Shown here in pieces: positions 26,031 to 34,899 of a stretch of 64,000 bases of DNA. The notes below the pieces were generated by a model. The model had not been told where the DNA came from. It saw only the letters and a list, made by a program, of their open reading frames with translations, and did not search any database. Every line of letters begins with the position of its first letter. The stretch's first letter is position 1. The translations under genes were made by a program, and so were the position numbers. Source of the DNA: Burkholderia sp052045245 (GTDB lineage: Bacteria; Pseudomonadota; Gammaproteobacteria; Burkholderiales; Burkholderiaceae); NCBI RefSeq assembly GCF_052045245.1, contig NZ_JBQEON010000001.1, positions 124,001-188,000 on the forward strand, written 5' to 3'.

Positions 26031-26839
26031 GATTGCGGGTCCAGATCGGCCCAGACGCTGCTCCACGGCACGCTGCCGAGCTGCGCGGGCGGGACGGCGA
26101 ATTCCGCCGGGTAGCCGACATGGGCGAGGTACAGCCCGTCGGCCATGAACGTGGGGGCGGCCAACGTGCGGTCGCGCCCGGCCAGCACCTCGGCGAGCCA
26201 TTCCGCCGGGTAGCGGCCGCGCCCGACGGCGACGAGGCAGCCCATCAGGTTGCGCACCATGTGATGCAGGAACGCATTCGCGCGGAAGCGGAAATGAATG
26301 AAGTGGCCCGCGCGCCGCACGTCGATCTGGTACAGGTGTTTGACCGGCGTCTTCGACTGGCATTCCGACGACCGGAACGACGAGAAATCGTGTTCGCCGA
26401 TCAGGTGCGCAGCGGCGGCGCGCATCGCGTCGTCGTCGAGCGGCGTGTGGATCCAGCCCGCGCGGCCGGCCAGCATCGGCGAGCGCACCGGGTGCACGTA
26501 CAGCGCGTAGTAATAGGTGCGTTCGAACGCCGAGAAACGCGCGTGGAACGTGTCCGGCATCGGCTTCGCCCACTGCACGGACACGGTCGACGGCAGGAAC
26601 GCGTTGGTGCCGCGCACCCACGAGAACACCTCGCGCTCGAGGTCCGTATCGAAATGCACGACCTGACCGAGTCCGTGCACGCCGGTATCGGTCCGCCCCG
26701 CCACCGTCGTGTGCAGCGGCACCCGAGCGAACTCGGCCAGCGCATGTTCGAGCCGATCCTGCACGGTCTTGCCGTGCGGCTGCGCCTGCCAGCCACAGAA
26801 CGCGGCGCCGTCGTACTGAATCCCCAGCGCGATCCGCAT
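26027..26839 (-). CDS. truA: tRNA pseudouridine(38-40) synthase
   Basis: Predicted 270-aa enzyme that modifies the anticodon arm of many tRNAs. The catalytic Asp is D51 in GRTDTGVHGLGQV, and the N-terminal QYDGAAFCGWQAQP block is typical. The start ATG at 26839 shares one base with the fimV-like stop (TGATG); a GTG one codon earlier is possible. It overlaps trpF by 4 bases. This gives tight coupling fimV-truA-trpF, an arrangement also seen in pseudomonads. Confidence 0.96.
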   Translation of the reverse strand: MRIALGIQYDGAAFCGWQAQPHGKTVQDRLEHALAEFARVPLHTTVAGRTDTGVHGLGQVVHFDTDLEREVFSWVRGTNAFLPSTVSVQWAKPMPDTFHARFSAFERTYYYALYVHPVRSPMLAGRAGWIHTPLDDDAMRAAAAHLIGEHDFSSFRSSECQSKTPVKHLYQIDVRRAGHFIHFRFRANAFLHHMVRNLMGCLVAVGRGRYPAEWLAEVLAGRDRTLAAPTFMADGLYLAHVGYPAEFAVPPAQLGSVPWSSVWADLDPQS

Positions 26840-28935
26840 CACGCCTGTTCCGCGAGTTTGGCGAGCAAGGCGCGCGCATCGTCGCGCGTCGCGGCGTCGT
26901 TCGCGTCGACCACTTCCTGCAGCAGCGTGCGTGCGCCGGACAGGTCGCCCAGTTCGACGTACTCGGACGCGAGATCCAGCTTGTTGCGCGCGATCCGCGC
27001 GAGCTCTTCCGGCGTCAGCGCGGGCAATGCGGCGCCCGGCGCGGACGGCAGGTCGAGATCGAAATCCAGCTTCAGCGCACCGAATTGCGCGCCGCCGAGC
27101 GGCGGCAGCGACGACGGCGCGGATACCCCACCCGCGTGAGGTGCGGGCGTTGCCGCATCCGGATCCCAGTCGAATTCATCCTCCTGGTCGGCCGAGTGTT
27201 CCGGTGACAGATCGCCCAAGCCAATCGGCGGGCGCGGCTCGAATTGACCGTTAGTTGCAATTTGCTCGCTTTCGGCGCGCCCTTCCTGCTCGGCCGGCTC
27301 GTCGGCCGTACGCGGCGGCAACGGCATGTCGAGGCTATTGAGCGCGCTGATCGCGTTCTGCATCAGCGCCGCATGCTGAGCGTCGTTCGTCGCCGGCGCT
27401 GCGGGCGCTGCGAGCGGCTCGTCCACGGCCGCTTCCGCGACGGGCTTCACGTCGCGCGAGACCGGCGCTGCATCGCTGCCGGGCGCGGCGGGCTCGGACG
27501 GTGCGTCTGCCTGCTCGTCATGCGGCTTCATCGTTTCCGATGGCGACGCGACCTCGGGTTCATGTGTTCCGAGCGTCTCCACCGCTGCGGCGGCGGCCGT
27601 GACCAGATTCACATCGGTGGCCGCGTCGCGGGCCACCGGCGTCTCGGGAAGGATCGGCGGCACCGGTTCGACGGGCGCGACGGGCAACGGCGATGCGTCG
27701 GCATCGGCACCAGCCGATCCACCGGATTCCGGGGCGCGCGCATCGGCTGGCCGCGCCTTCCGGCGCTTGCGCCATGCGAACCCGGCTGCGAGCACAACCA
27801 CGGCGGCACCCGCCGCCGCGGCCGGACGCCAGTCGATCTGCTCCGAACCGCGCGCGGGTGCCGCAGTCGCCACCGGTACGGCCGGCTGCACGGGTGCCGA
27901 TGCCGGCTGCGCCGCACTCGCGGCCGCAGCAGACGCCGCTTCGCTCGCGGCCGGCGACGACGCGGCGGCGGAGGCCCCTGCGTCATTTACGGCGGGGCGC
28001 GGCGCAGCAGGCGTCGGTACCGGCGCGGGCGCAACGTTGCTCGTCGTGGCCGGCTTGCCGATTCCGTGCTTCTGCAGCTCCATCAGCACGCGGTTCTTCA
28101 ACGCCAGCAGTTGCTGCAGGCTCGACGGCCGCGGTTGCGACGCAGCCGCGACAGCGGCTGCAGCGGACGGTTCATGCATGCCTTGAGCCATGCCGCCCGG
28201 CGCGGGCTGGCCAGCGGCCTCGCTCGCGGACGACGGCGCGGACTGGATTGCACCGCTCCACACGTGCGGCCCGCTCGCGCCGGCCTCCGGCGCGGACGAC
28301 GGAACGGTTCCGACCGTCGATGCGCCATGCACGGCGGACGCGCCGAGCGAAGCCGCCGCCCCTGCGGCGACTGCGACGCTCGCGCCACTCACCGGCGCCG
28401 CGTGCGCGACCGATGCGGTCGGCGTGATCGGCACGGCCGAGCCCGGATGCGGCGCCGACGCGCCATGCTGCACGGCTGCAGCGGCGGCCGCGCTCGATGC
28501 GGCAGGCGCAGCAGGCGCAGCGGAAGTTGCCGATGCGCCGGACGCACCCGCTGCTGCGGACGCACCGGCACGCACGAGTGGCGAACCCGTTGCGTCGAGC
28601 GCCGGCACCGTCAGCGTCGCGCCGACCCGCAGGCGGCTCGGGTCGCGCTTCATGAACGCCTGCGGATTGGCATCGAACAGCGCGCGACCGGCGCGCGCGA
28701 GCACGCCCGGGTCATGCGACTGCGTGGCCGCCTTCGCGAGATCGTTCAACGACTGGCCCGGCTGGACCGTCACCGTGAGCGGCGCGGGGCCGCCAGCGGC
28801 GGACGCCGGCAGTTCGCCGACAGCGGCGCCGGCCGCCCAGGCCGACGCGGCCGCGCCGAGCGCCAGGATCGCGAGTGCGCCACGCACGGCGCGCGACAGA
28901 CGGGACTGACGCGGAAACAAGGAAATTCGGGACAT
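26839..28935 (-). CDS. fimV: FimV-family membrane protein
   Basis: Predicted 698-aa protein. Residues about 17-36 are a signal or anchor segment. A LysM-like peptidoglycan-binding region follows (LTVTVQPGQSLNDLAKAA, near residues 53-110, with DPSRLRVGATLTVPA). A long Ala/Ser-rich periplasmic linker leads to a transmembrane helix near residues 368-392. The acidic cytoplasmic part ends in the FimV C-terminal domain (KLDLASEYVELGDLSGARTLL). FimV proteins support polar assembly, twitching and cell-cycle control. The start MSRISLFPRQ (28935) is preferred to the upstream Met because it gives a normal signal sequence. Position before truA matches other Proteobacteria. Confidence 0.85.
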   Translation of the reverse strand: MSRISLFPRQSRLSRAVRGALAILALGAAASAWAAGAAVGELPASAAGGPAPLTVTVQPGQSLNDLAKAATQSHDPGVLARAGRALFDANPQAFMKRDPSRLRVGATLTVPALDATGSPLVRAGASAAAGASGASATSAAPAAPAASSAAAAAAVQHGASAPHPGSAVPITPTASVAHAAPVSGASVAVAAGAAASLGASAVHGASTVGTVPSSAPEAGASGPHVWSGAIQSAPSSASEAAGQPAPGGMAQGMHEPSAAAAVAAASQPRPSSLQQLLALKNRVLMELQKHGIGKPATTSNVAPAPVPTPAAPRPAVNDAGASAAASSPAASEAASAAAASAAQPASAPVQPAVPVATAAPARGSEQIDWRPAAAAGAAVVVLAAGFAWRKRRKARPADARAPESGGSAGADADASPLPVAPVEPVPPILPETPVARDAATDVNLVTAAAAAVETLGTHEPEVASPSETMKPHDEQADAPSEPAAPGSDAAPVSRDVKPVAEAAVDEPLAAPAAPATNDAQHAALMQNAISALNSLDMPLPPRTADEPAEQEGRAESEQIATNGQFEPRPPIGLGDLSPEHSADQEDEFDWDPDAATPAPHAGGVSAPSSLPPLGGAQFGALKLDFDLDLPSAPGAALPALTPEELARIARNKLDLASEYVELGDLSGARTLLQEVVDANDAATRDDARALLAKLAEQA

Positions 28936-29012
28936 CGTAGGCTCTATCGCCGCGCGCGGGCGCGGCTCGGATTCGCGTAGTGAAGCGTCAATAAAGTCGC
29001 CGCAGAAATGCA

Positions 29013-29039
29013 AAAGCGTCGCGCAAAACGCGACGCTTT
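29013..29039 (-). terminator. Second hairpin upstream of fimV
   Basis: AAAGCGTCGCG and its exact complement form an 11-bp stem with a CAAAA loop. On the minus strand only four T residues follow, so it may be a backup terminator for asd or part of the fimV leader. Confidence 0.5.
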
Positions 29040-29221
29040 CGGCGGCTCTGCGCGTCGTAACCGCATAGTTTACTTCACACGATCAGGTTCCGGCCGAATT
29101 CATCGGCGGCGGATGCGACGGTCGGTGCCCGCGCCCGTGCAGCAGTGCGACAGGTGACAGCTGGCACACCGGCCCGCGCCCCACGCAGCCACCTTCCGCC
29201 TGCCGGCCAGCACCCGTCAAC

Positions 29222-29262
29222 AAAAAACGCCTGCCGCCCCGGGAAGGGCTGGCAGGCGTTTC
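29222..29262 (-). terminator. Rho-independent terminator of asd
   Basis: AACGCCTGCC/GGCAGGCGTT is a perfect 10-bp stem, with six T residues following on the minus strand (A run 29222-29227). It lies about 40 bases past the asd stop. Confidence 0.88.
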
Positions 29263-29299
29263 GCGTCGCGCACCGATGGCGCGCAGCGCGGCCCGATCC

Positions 29300-30421
29300 T
29301 TACTTGTCGAGCAGGATGCGCAGCATGCGGCGCAGCGGCTCGGCCGCGCCCCACAGCAACTGGTCGCCGACCGTGAATGCCGACAGGTATTCGCCGCCCA
29401 TCGCGAGCTTGCGCAGGCGGCCGACCGGCACCGTCAGCGTGCCGGTGATCTTCGCCGGCGACAGATCGCGCATCGATGCTTCACGCTCGTTCGGCACGAC
29501 CTTCACCCAGTCGTTCGCCGATGCGAGGATGCCGTTGATTTCGTCGAGCGGGACGTCCTTCTTCAGCTTGATCGTCAGCGCCTGCGAGTGGCAGCGCATC
29601 GCGCCGATCCGCACGCACAGGCCGTCGACCGGGATCGAACCCGGCTCGCCCATTGCCGGCTTGCCGAGGATCTTGTTGGTTTCCGCGCCGCCCTTCCACT
29701 CTTCCTTCGACATCCCGTTGCCGAGATCCTTGTCGATCCACGGAATCAGCGAACCGGCGAGCGGCACGCCGAAATGGCTCGTCGGCATCGCATCGCTGTT
29801 CATCGTCGCGAGCACGCGACGGTCGATGTCGAGAATCGCGGAAGCGGGATCGGCGAGTTGTTCCTGCACCGAACCGTGCAGCGCGCCCATCTGCGACAGC
29901 AGCTCACGCATGTTCTGCGCGCCCGCGCCCGATGCGGCCTGGTACGTCATGGCCGTCATCCAGTCGACCAGGTTCTCGCGGAACAGGCCGCCGAGCGCCA
30001 TCAGCATCAGGCTGACCGTGCAGTTGCCGCCGACGAAGTTCTTCGTGCCCTTGACGAGCGCGTCCTTGATCACGTCGAGGTTGACCGGATCGAGGATGAT
30101 GACCGCGTCGTCCTTCATCCGCAGCGACGACGCCGCGTCGATCCAGTAGCCGTTCCAGCCGGCCGCGCGCAGCTTCGGAAACACGTCGTTCGTGTAGTCG
30201 CCGCCCTGGCACGTGATGATCACGTCGCACTTCTTCAGCTCGTCGACGTTGGTCGCGTCCTTGAGCGTGGTCTCGTTTTTCGCGAACGACGGCGCCTTGC
30301 CGCCCGTGTTGCTGGTGCTGAAAAACACCGGCTCGATCAGGTCGAAATCACCTTCTTCCTGCATGCGCTGCATCAGCACGCTGCCGACCATGCCGCGCCA
30401 ACCTACGAGACCTACGTTCAT
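29300..30421 (-). CDS. asd: Aspartate-semialdehyde dehydrogenase
   Basis: Predicted 373-aa enzyme giving aspartate semialdehyde, the branch point to lysine, diaminopimelate, methionine and threonine. MNVGLVGWRGMVGSVLMQRM is the normal N-terminus with the NADP loop. The active-site Cys is about C134 in GGNCTVSLML. Length fits the Gram-negative type. The frame is open upstream, but the alignment-typical start is 30421. It follows leuB at a distance of about 330 bases and has its own terminator. Confidence 0.96.
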   Translation of the reverse strand: MNVGLVGWRGMVGSVLMQRMQEEGDFDLIEPVFFSTSNTGGKAPSFAKNETTLKDATNVDELKKCDVIITCQGGDYTNDVFPKLRAAGWNGYWIDAASSLRMKDDAVIILDPVNLDVIKDALVKGTKNFVGGNCTVSLMLMALGGLFRENLVDWMTAMTYQAASGAGAQNMRELLSQMGALHGSVQEQLADPASAILDIDRRVLATMNSDAMPTSHFGVPLAGSLIPWIDKDLGNGMSKEEWKGGAETNKILGKPAMGEPGSIPVDGLCVRIGAMRCHSQALTIKLKKDVPLDEINGILASANDWVKVVPNEREASMRDLSPAKITGTLTVPVGRLRKLAMGGEYLSAFTVGDQLLWGAAEPLRRMLRILLDK

Positions 30422-30753
30422 GACTAACCCTTTGAATGGAGCTTCCCCGCCATTTCCGCCCCCGGCGTGACCGCGCGGGGAAACAGGCGGGCACGACGGA
30501 CGATCAGCGTTTAATGATCGTTTTCGTGGTAATGGTTTTCGTGATGACGATGGCGCGCGTACCCACACGGGCAATGTTGCCGTGGAGTTTCAAGACCGGG
30601 GAGATCAGGGAAATCAGCGCCATCATTCGAGTCTACACAAAGCCGGTTGCCCGCACAACGGCCAACCGTGTGCGAACGAGCCGCGAACCGGCCAATTCAG
30701 CGGCCCGTTCGCGCCCTTTTCATCATCAACTGCCGTACCGCCTTGCCATACGC
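30422..30753. other. Intergenic region between leuB and asd
   Basis: These 332 bases must hold the asd promoter or leader. No gene or clear hairpin terminator is seen. A G/T-rich stretch at 30510-30550 has no recognisable function. Confidence 0.5.
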
Positions 30754-31821
30754 TTACAGCGCCGCGACCACCGCGTCGCCCATCGCCGCCGTGCCGACTT
30801 GCTTGCAACCCGGCGTCGCGATGTCGCCGGTGCGATAGCCTTGTTCGAGCACCGTTTTCACCGCACGCTCGATGCGATCGGCCTGCTCCGCGCGGTTCAG
30901 CGAATAGCGCAGCAGCATCGCGGCCGACAGGATCGTCGCCAGCGGGTTCGCGATGCCCTTGCCCGCGATGTCCGGCGCCGAACCGTGCGACGGCTCGTAC
31001 AGGCCCTTGTTGTTCTTGTCGAGCGACGCCGACGGCAGCATGCCGATCGAGCCCGTCAGCATCGACGCTTCATCCGACAGAATGTCGCCGAACATGTTGC
31101 CCGTCACGATCACGTCGAACTGCTTCGGCGCCTTCGCGAGCTGCATCGCCGCGTTGTCGACGTACATGTGCGACAGCTCGACGTCCGCGTATTCCTTCGA
31201 CACGTCGATCATGATGTCGCGCCAGAACTGCGACGTCTCCAGCACGTTCGACTTGTCGACCGACAGCAGCTTCTTCGCGCGCTTTTGCGCGGCCTGGAAC
31301 GCGACGTGCGCGATGCGGCGCACTTCCGGTTCCGAATAGCGCATCGTGTCGAAGCCTTCGCGCGCGCCGGCGAACGGGCCGTCCGGTGCCGCACGCACGC
31401 CGCGCGGCTGGCCGAAGTAAATGTCGCCGTTCAACTCGCGCACGATCAGGATGTCGAGACCCGCGACCAGTTCGGCTTTAAGCGGCGACGCGTCGACGAG
31501 TTGCGGATAGCAGATCGCCGGGCGGAAGTTCGCGAACAACTCGAGATGCTTGCGCAGCCCGAGGATCGCCTGCTCGGGGCGCAGCGCGCGCTCGAGCGAG
31601 TCGTACTTCCAGTCGCCGACCGCGCCGAACAGGATCGCGTCTGCTTCCTTCGCGAGCGCAAGCGTCGCGTCCGGCAGTGGATGACCGCTGGCCTCGTAGC
31701 CCGCGCCGCCAACCGGCGCCTGCTCGAGTTCGAATTTTTCGCCAAGTGCGTTCAGCACCTTGACCGCTTCGTTGACGATTTCCGGACCGATGCCGTCGCC
31801 GGGCAGCACTGCAATCTTCAT
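30754..31821 (-). CDS. leuB: 3-isopropylmalate dehydrogenase
   Basis: Predicted 355-aa NAD-dependent decarboxylating dehydrogenase of leucine synthesis. MKIAVLPGDGIGPEIVNEAV is the typical start, and the DILSDEASMLTGSIGMLPSASL block holds the metal-binding aspartates and the substrate site. It lies 75 bases after leuD and is the last gene of the leuC-ecn-leuD-leuB operon. Confidence 0.97.
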   Translation of the reverse strand: MKIAVLPGDGIGPEIVNEAVKVLNALGEKFELEQAPVGGAGYEASGHPLPDATLALAKEADAILFGAVGDWKYDSLERALRPEQAILGLRKHLELFANFRPAICYPQLVDASPLKAELVAGLDILIVRELNGDIYFGQPRGVRAAPDGPFAGAREGFDTMRYSEPEVRRIAHVAFQAAQKRAKKLLSVDKSNVLETSQFWRDIMIDVSKEYADVELSHMYVDNAAMQLAKAPKQFDVIVTGNMFGDILSDEASMLTGSIGMLPSASLDKNNKGLYEPSHGSAPDIAGKGIANPLATILSAAMLLRYSLNRAEQADRIERAVKTVLEQGYRTGDIATPGCKQVGTAAMGDAVVAAL

Positions 31822-31896
31822 GCGTTATTCCTGACTGGGTAGAAGGTGGTGGCAGATCGGCGAGCGCGCGTCATGCGCGCCCGCCCGGAGGCAATC

Positions 31897-32547
31897 TCAG
31901 CCGACCAGCTTGTTGTTGAGCCACGGCTGCTTCGCGAGCCGTTCGGCTTCGAACTGGCGGATCTTGTCCGCGTGGCGCAGCGTGAGGCCGATGTCGTCGA
32001 AGCCGTTCAGCAGGCAGTACTTGCGGAACGCGGTGATCTCGAACGGATACTCGCGGCCGTCGCCCGTGCGCACGACCTGCGCGTCGAGGTCGACCGTCAC
32101 CTCGAAGCCGTTGAACGCGACCGTCTCGTTGAACAGGTGATCGACCTGCTGCTCGGTCAGCACGATCGGCAACAGCCCGTTCTTGTAGCAGTTGTTGAAG
32201 AAGATGTCGGCGAAGCTCGGCGCGATGATCGCGCGGAAGCCGTACTGCTGCAGCGCCCACGGCGCGTGCTCGCGCGAGCTGCCGCAGCCGAAGTTCTTGC
32301 GGGCGAGCAGCACCGATGCGCCCTGGTAGCGCGGCTGGTTCAGCACGAAGTCTGGGTTCAGCGGGCGCTTCGAGTTGTCCTGGCCCGGCTCGCCGTGGTC
32401 GAGGTAACGCCATTCGTCGAACGCGTTCGGGCCGAAGCCCGTGCGCTTGATCGACTTCAGGAACTGCTTCGGGATGATCGCGTCGGTGTCGACGTTCTCG
32501 CGATCGAGCGGCGCCACGACGCCGGTATGCACATTGAATTTTTCCAT
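31897..32547 (-). CDS. leuD: 3-isopropylmalate dehydratase small subunit
   Basis: Predicted 216-aa swivel-domain subunit that pairs with LeuC. NVDTDAIIPKQFLK and NFGCGSSREHAPWAL are the substrate-binding hallmarks. It lies 65 bases after the small lipoprotein gene and 75 bases before leuB. Confidence 0.97.
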   Translation of the reverse strand: MEKFNVHTGVVAPLDRENVDTDAIIPKQFLKSIKRTGFGPNAFDEWRYLDHGEPGQDNSKRPLNPDFVLNQPRYQGASVLLARKNFGCGSSREHAPWALQQYGFRAIIAPSFADIFFNNCYKNGLLPIVLTEQQVDHLFNETVAFNGFEVTVDLDAQVVRTGDGREYPFEITAFRKYCLLNGFDDIGLTLRHADKIRQFEAERLAKQPWLNNKLVG

Positions 32548-32612
32548 GATCCGTCTATCCGGTTGAAGGGCCGGCAGTCAGCCGGCGCACATCGACAAAT
32601 TCTCGACAGGCA

Positions 32613-32759
32613 TCAATCCGCGGCGCGCTGGAGCGCGTTGCCGGCGGCGTTGACGTCCTCGCCGAAGCCTCGGACGGTATTGCAGCCCGCAAGGCCGAAG
32701 CCCAGCCCTGCGAGCGCCAGCGCGGCAACCAGCCGCGCGATGAGCTTCGATGCCGTCAC
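32613..32759 (-). CDS. Entericidin-like small lipoprotein
   Basis: A 48-codon gene with GTG start between leuC and leuD. It reads a short positive N-terminus, a hydrophobic stretch (LVAALALAGLGFG) and the lipobox LAGC at residues 23-26. Mature sequence CNTVRGFGEDVNAAG closely resembles entericidin A/B proteins, which are tiny outer-membrane-type lipoproteins tied to stress and programmed lysis in E. coli. The start lies 3 bases after the leuC stop, so it is probably translated by reinitiation from leuC. No toxin or antitoxin partner is seen. The gene is easy to miss because it is so short. Confidence 0.82.
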   Translation of the reverse strand: MTASKLIARLVAALALAGLGFGLAGCNTVRGFGEDVNAAGNALQRAAD

Positions 32760-32762
32760 GCG

Positions 32763-34172
32763 TTACCCCAGCTTGCGAATGTCGACGAAATGGCCTTCGA
32801 TCGCCGCCGCCGCCGCCATCGCGGGGCTCACCAGGTGCGTGCGGCCGCCCGCGCCCTGCCGGCCTTCGAAGTTGCGGTTCGACGTCGAGGCGCAGCGCTC
32901 GCCCGGATCGAGCCGGTCGGCGTTCATCGCGAGGCACATCGAGCAGCCCGGTTCGCGCCATTCGAAGCCCGCATCCGTGAACACCTTGTCGAGCCCTTCG
33001 CGCTCGGCCTGCGCCTTCACGAGGCCCGAGCCCGGCACGACCATCGCGAGCCGCACGTTCGATGCGACGCGACGGTTCAGCTTCTTCACGACGTACGCGG
33101 CCGCGCGGATGTCCTCGATGCGTGCGTTCGTGCACGAACCGATGAAGATCTTGTCGACCTTGATCGACTCGATCGGCGTGTTCGGCTCGAGCGCCATGTA
33201 GGCCAGCGCGCGTTCCATCGCGTCGCGCTTGACCGGATCCTTCTCGCGCTCGGGATCCGGCACGCGACCGTCGATCGACGTGACCATTTCCGGCGACGTG
33301 CCCCACGTGACCTGCGGGACGATCTCGGCCGCGTTCAGCTCGACGACGCGGTCGAACTGCGCGCCTTCGTCGGACTTGAATTCGCGCCAGTACTCGATGG
33401 CCTGGTTCCACTCCGCGCCGGTCGGCACGAACGGGCGGCCCTGCAGGTAGTCGATCGTCGTGTCGTCGACGGCGACCATGCCCGCGCGCGCGCCGGCTTC
33501 GATCGCCATGTTGCAGACGGTCATCCGGCCTTCCATCGTCAGCGCGCGGATCGTCGAGCCGCCGAATTCGATCGCGTAGCCCGTGCCGCCTGCCGTGCCG
33601 ATCTTGCCGATGATCGCGAGCACGATGTCCTTCGCGGTACAGCCGCGCGGCAGCGTGCCCTCGACCTTCACCAGCATGTTCTTGCTCTTTTTCTGCAGCA
33701 AGGTTTGCGTCGCGAGCACGTGCTCGACTTCCGACGTGCCGATGCCGTGCGCGAGCGCGCCGAACGCGCCATGCGTCGACGTGTGCGAATCGCCGCACAC
33801 GATCGTCATGCCCGGCAGCGTCGCGCCCTGCTCCGGCCCGATGATGTGCACGATGCCCTGGCGCACGTCGTTCATCTTGAACTGCGTGATGCCGAACGCG
33901 TCGCAGTTCGCGTCGAGCGTGTCGACCTGCAGTTTCGAGACAGGATCGGCGATGCCGTGGCTGCGATCCGTGGTCGGGACGTTGTGGTCCGACACGGCCA
34001 GGTTCGCGCTGATGCGCCACACCGGGCGGTGCGCGACGTTCAGCCCTTCGAACGCCTGCGGGCTCGTGACTTCGTGCAGCAGCTGACGGTCGATGTAGAG
34101 CAATGCCGTGCCGTCGTCCTCGGTGTGGACGACGTGGGTATTCCACAGTTTGTCGTAGAGAGTCTGTGCCAT
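32763..34172 (-). CDS. leuC: 3-isopropylmalate dehydratase large subunit
   Basis: Predicted 469-aa aconitase-family iron-sulfur enzyme. The cluster-binding cysteines lie in GSCTNARIEDIRAAA and in GCSMCLAMN; VCGDSHTSTHGAFGALAHGIG is the substrate block. It is the first gene of the leu operon and is transcribed away from the cupin gene, with a large inverted repeat in the shared control region. Confidence 0.97.
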   Translation of the reverse strand: MAQTLYDKLWNTHVVHTEDDGTALLYIDRQLLHEVTSPQAFEGLNVAHRPVWRISANLAVSDHNVPTTDRSHGIADPVSKLQVDTLDANCDAFGITQFKMNDVRQGIVHIIGPEQGATLPGMTIVCGDSHTSTHGAFGALAHGIGTSEVEHVLATQTLLQKKSKNMLVKVEGTLPRGCTAKDIVLAIIGKIGTAGGTGYAIEFGGSTIRALTMEGRMTVCNMAIEAGARAGMVAVDDTTIDYLQGRPFVPTGAEWNQAIEYWREFKSDEGAQFDRVVELNAAEIVPQVTWGTSPEMVTSIDGRVPDPEREKDPVKRDAMERALAYMALEPNTPIESIKVDKIFIGSCTNARIEDIRAAAYVVKKLNRRVASNVRLAMVVPGSGLVKAQAEREGLDKVFTDAGFEWREPGCSMCLAMNADRLDPGERCASTSNRNFEGRQGAGGRTHLVSPAMAAAAAIEGHFVDIRKLG

Positions 34173-34218
34173 GGGTATGCGGGGTCGTTGTGACTACAAG
34201 CCTTACTGGTGCGATCGA

Positions 34219-34224
34219 TTATGC
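34219..34224 (-). promoter_or_regulatory. leuC: Possible -10 box of leuC
   Basis: CATAAT on the minus strand, about 45 bases before the leuC start. I see no good -35 at the right spacing, so an activator may be needed or the call may be wrong. Confidence 0.3.
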
Positions 34225-34281
34225 CACGCAGAATGCGCCGCGGCGCAGGCCCGACGAGAAAAAACCCATTAAAAACAGTGG

Positions 34282-34325
34282 TTTGGCTGGTAGTGCCAAT
34301 ACCTGTATCGGCATTACCAGCCAAA
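34282..34325. repeat. 44-bp inverted repeat in the leuC/cupin control region
   Basis: Arms of 16 bases (34282-34297 and 34310-34325) match with a single mismatch; the loop itself contains ATAC-CT-GTAT, a further dyad. Each arm includes TTTGGCTGGTA(G/A)TGCC. It may be a paired operator, since TGGT...ACCA-like halves resemble GntR-family sites, or an RNA hairpin in the leuC leader. T-rich stretches follow it on the minus strand but not immediately, so a simple terminator is unlikely. Confidence 0.75.
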
Positions 34326-34439
34326 TGGGACGCGCACCGGGCGCGCGCGCGCGGCGATCGCGACGTTCGCCCCGAGCCCGAATCCGGCATACGATGAAAC
34401 GACGCACGTCCCCACGATCCGGACCTGGAGCCCACGACG

Positions 34440-34772
34440 ATGAAGCTCGGCATCAACGAATCGCTCGCCCGCCTCGACGATGAAGGCACGCTGTTCACGA
34501 CGCTGTTTCGCCACGGCACGCTCGACATCGAGCTGTACCGGCCGCGTGGCGAGGACCTGCAGGCGCCGCATACGCGTGACGAGGTCTACGTGATCGCGGC
34601 CGGCACGTCGCGGTTCGTCGTCGACGGGCGCGAATGCGGCATCGCGGCCGGCGACGTGCTGTTCGTCCCCGCATTCGCGGCGCACCGCTTCGTAGGCTTC
34701 TCCGACGACTTCTCGACCTGGGTGTTCTTCTACGGCCCCGAGGGCGGCGAGCGCGGCGAACCCGGCGCATGA
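34440..34772 (+). CDS. Small cupin-domain protein
   Basis: Predicted 110-aa single-domain cupin. LQAPHTRDEVYVIAAGTSRFVVDG matches cupin motif 1 (His and Glu metal ligands), and AGDVLFVPAFAAHRF matches motif 2 (His ligand). GGAG stands 10 bases before ATG. The substrate is unknown; small cupins may be isomerases, dioxygenases or binding proteins. It is divergent from leuC and 127 bases ahead of the glutathione S-transferase gene. Confidence 0.8.
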   Translation: MKLGINESLARLDDEGTLFTTLFRHGTLDIELYRPRGEDLQAPHTRDEVYVIAAGTSRFVVDGRECGIAAGDVLFVPAFAAHRFVGFSDDFSTWVFFYGPEGGERGEPGA

Positions 34773-34899
34773 CGCGGCAAGCCCGGCACGTCCCGCACGA
34801 TTTCCTAGACTGTCTATTCGCAACGGGCGGCACACGGCCGCCCTCCCCGCCATCACGATGCGGGCATTGCCTGACGCATCGACCGGACAGGAGCACTGC

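Larger units (their letters stand above)
28936..29299. other. Intergenic region between asd and fimV
   Basis: The 364-base interval contains the asd terminator (29222-29262) and a second perfect hairpin (29013-29039). The fimV promoter must lie here; I see no gene. Confidence 0.6.

Noticed and set aside
27244..28980. 578-aa Arg/Gly-rich frame opposite fimV
   Set aside because: It is the complement of the Ala/Pro-rich fimV linker and has no ribosome binding site or similarity.
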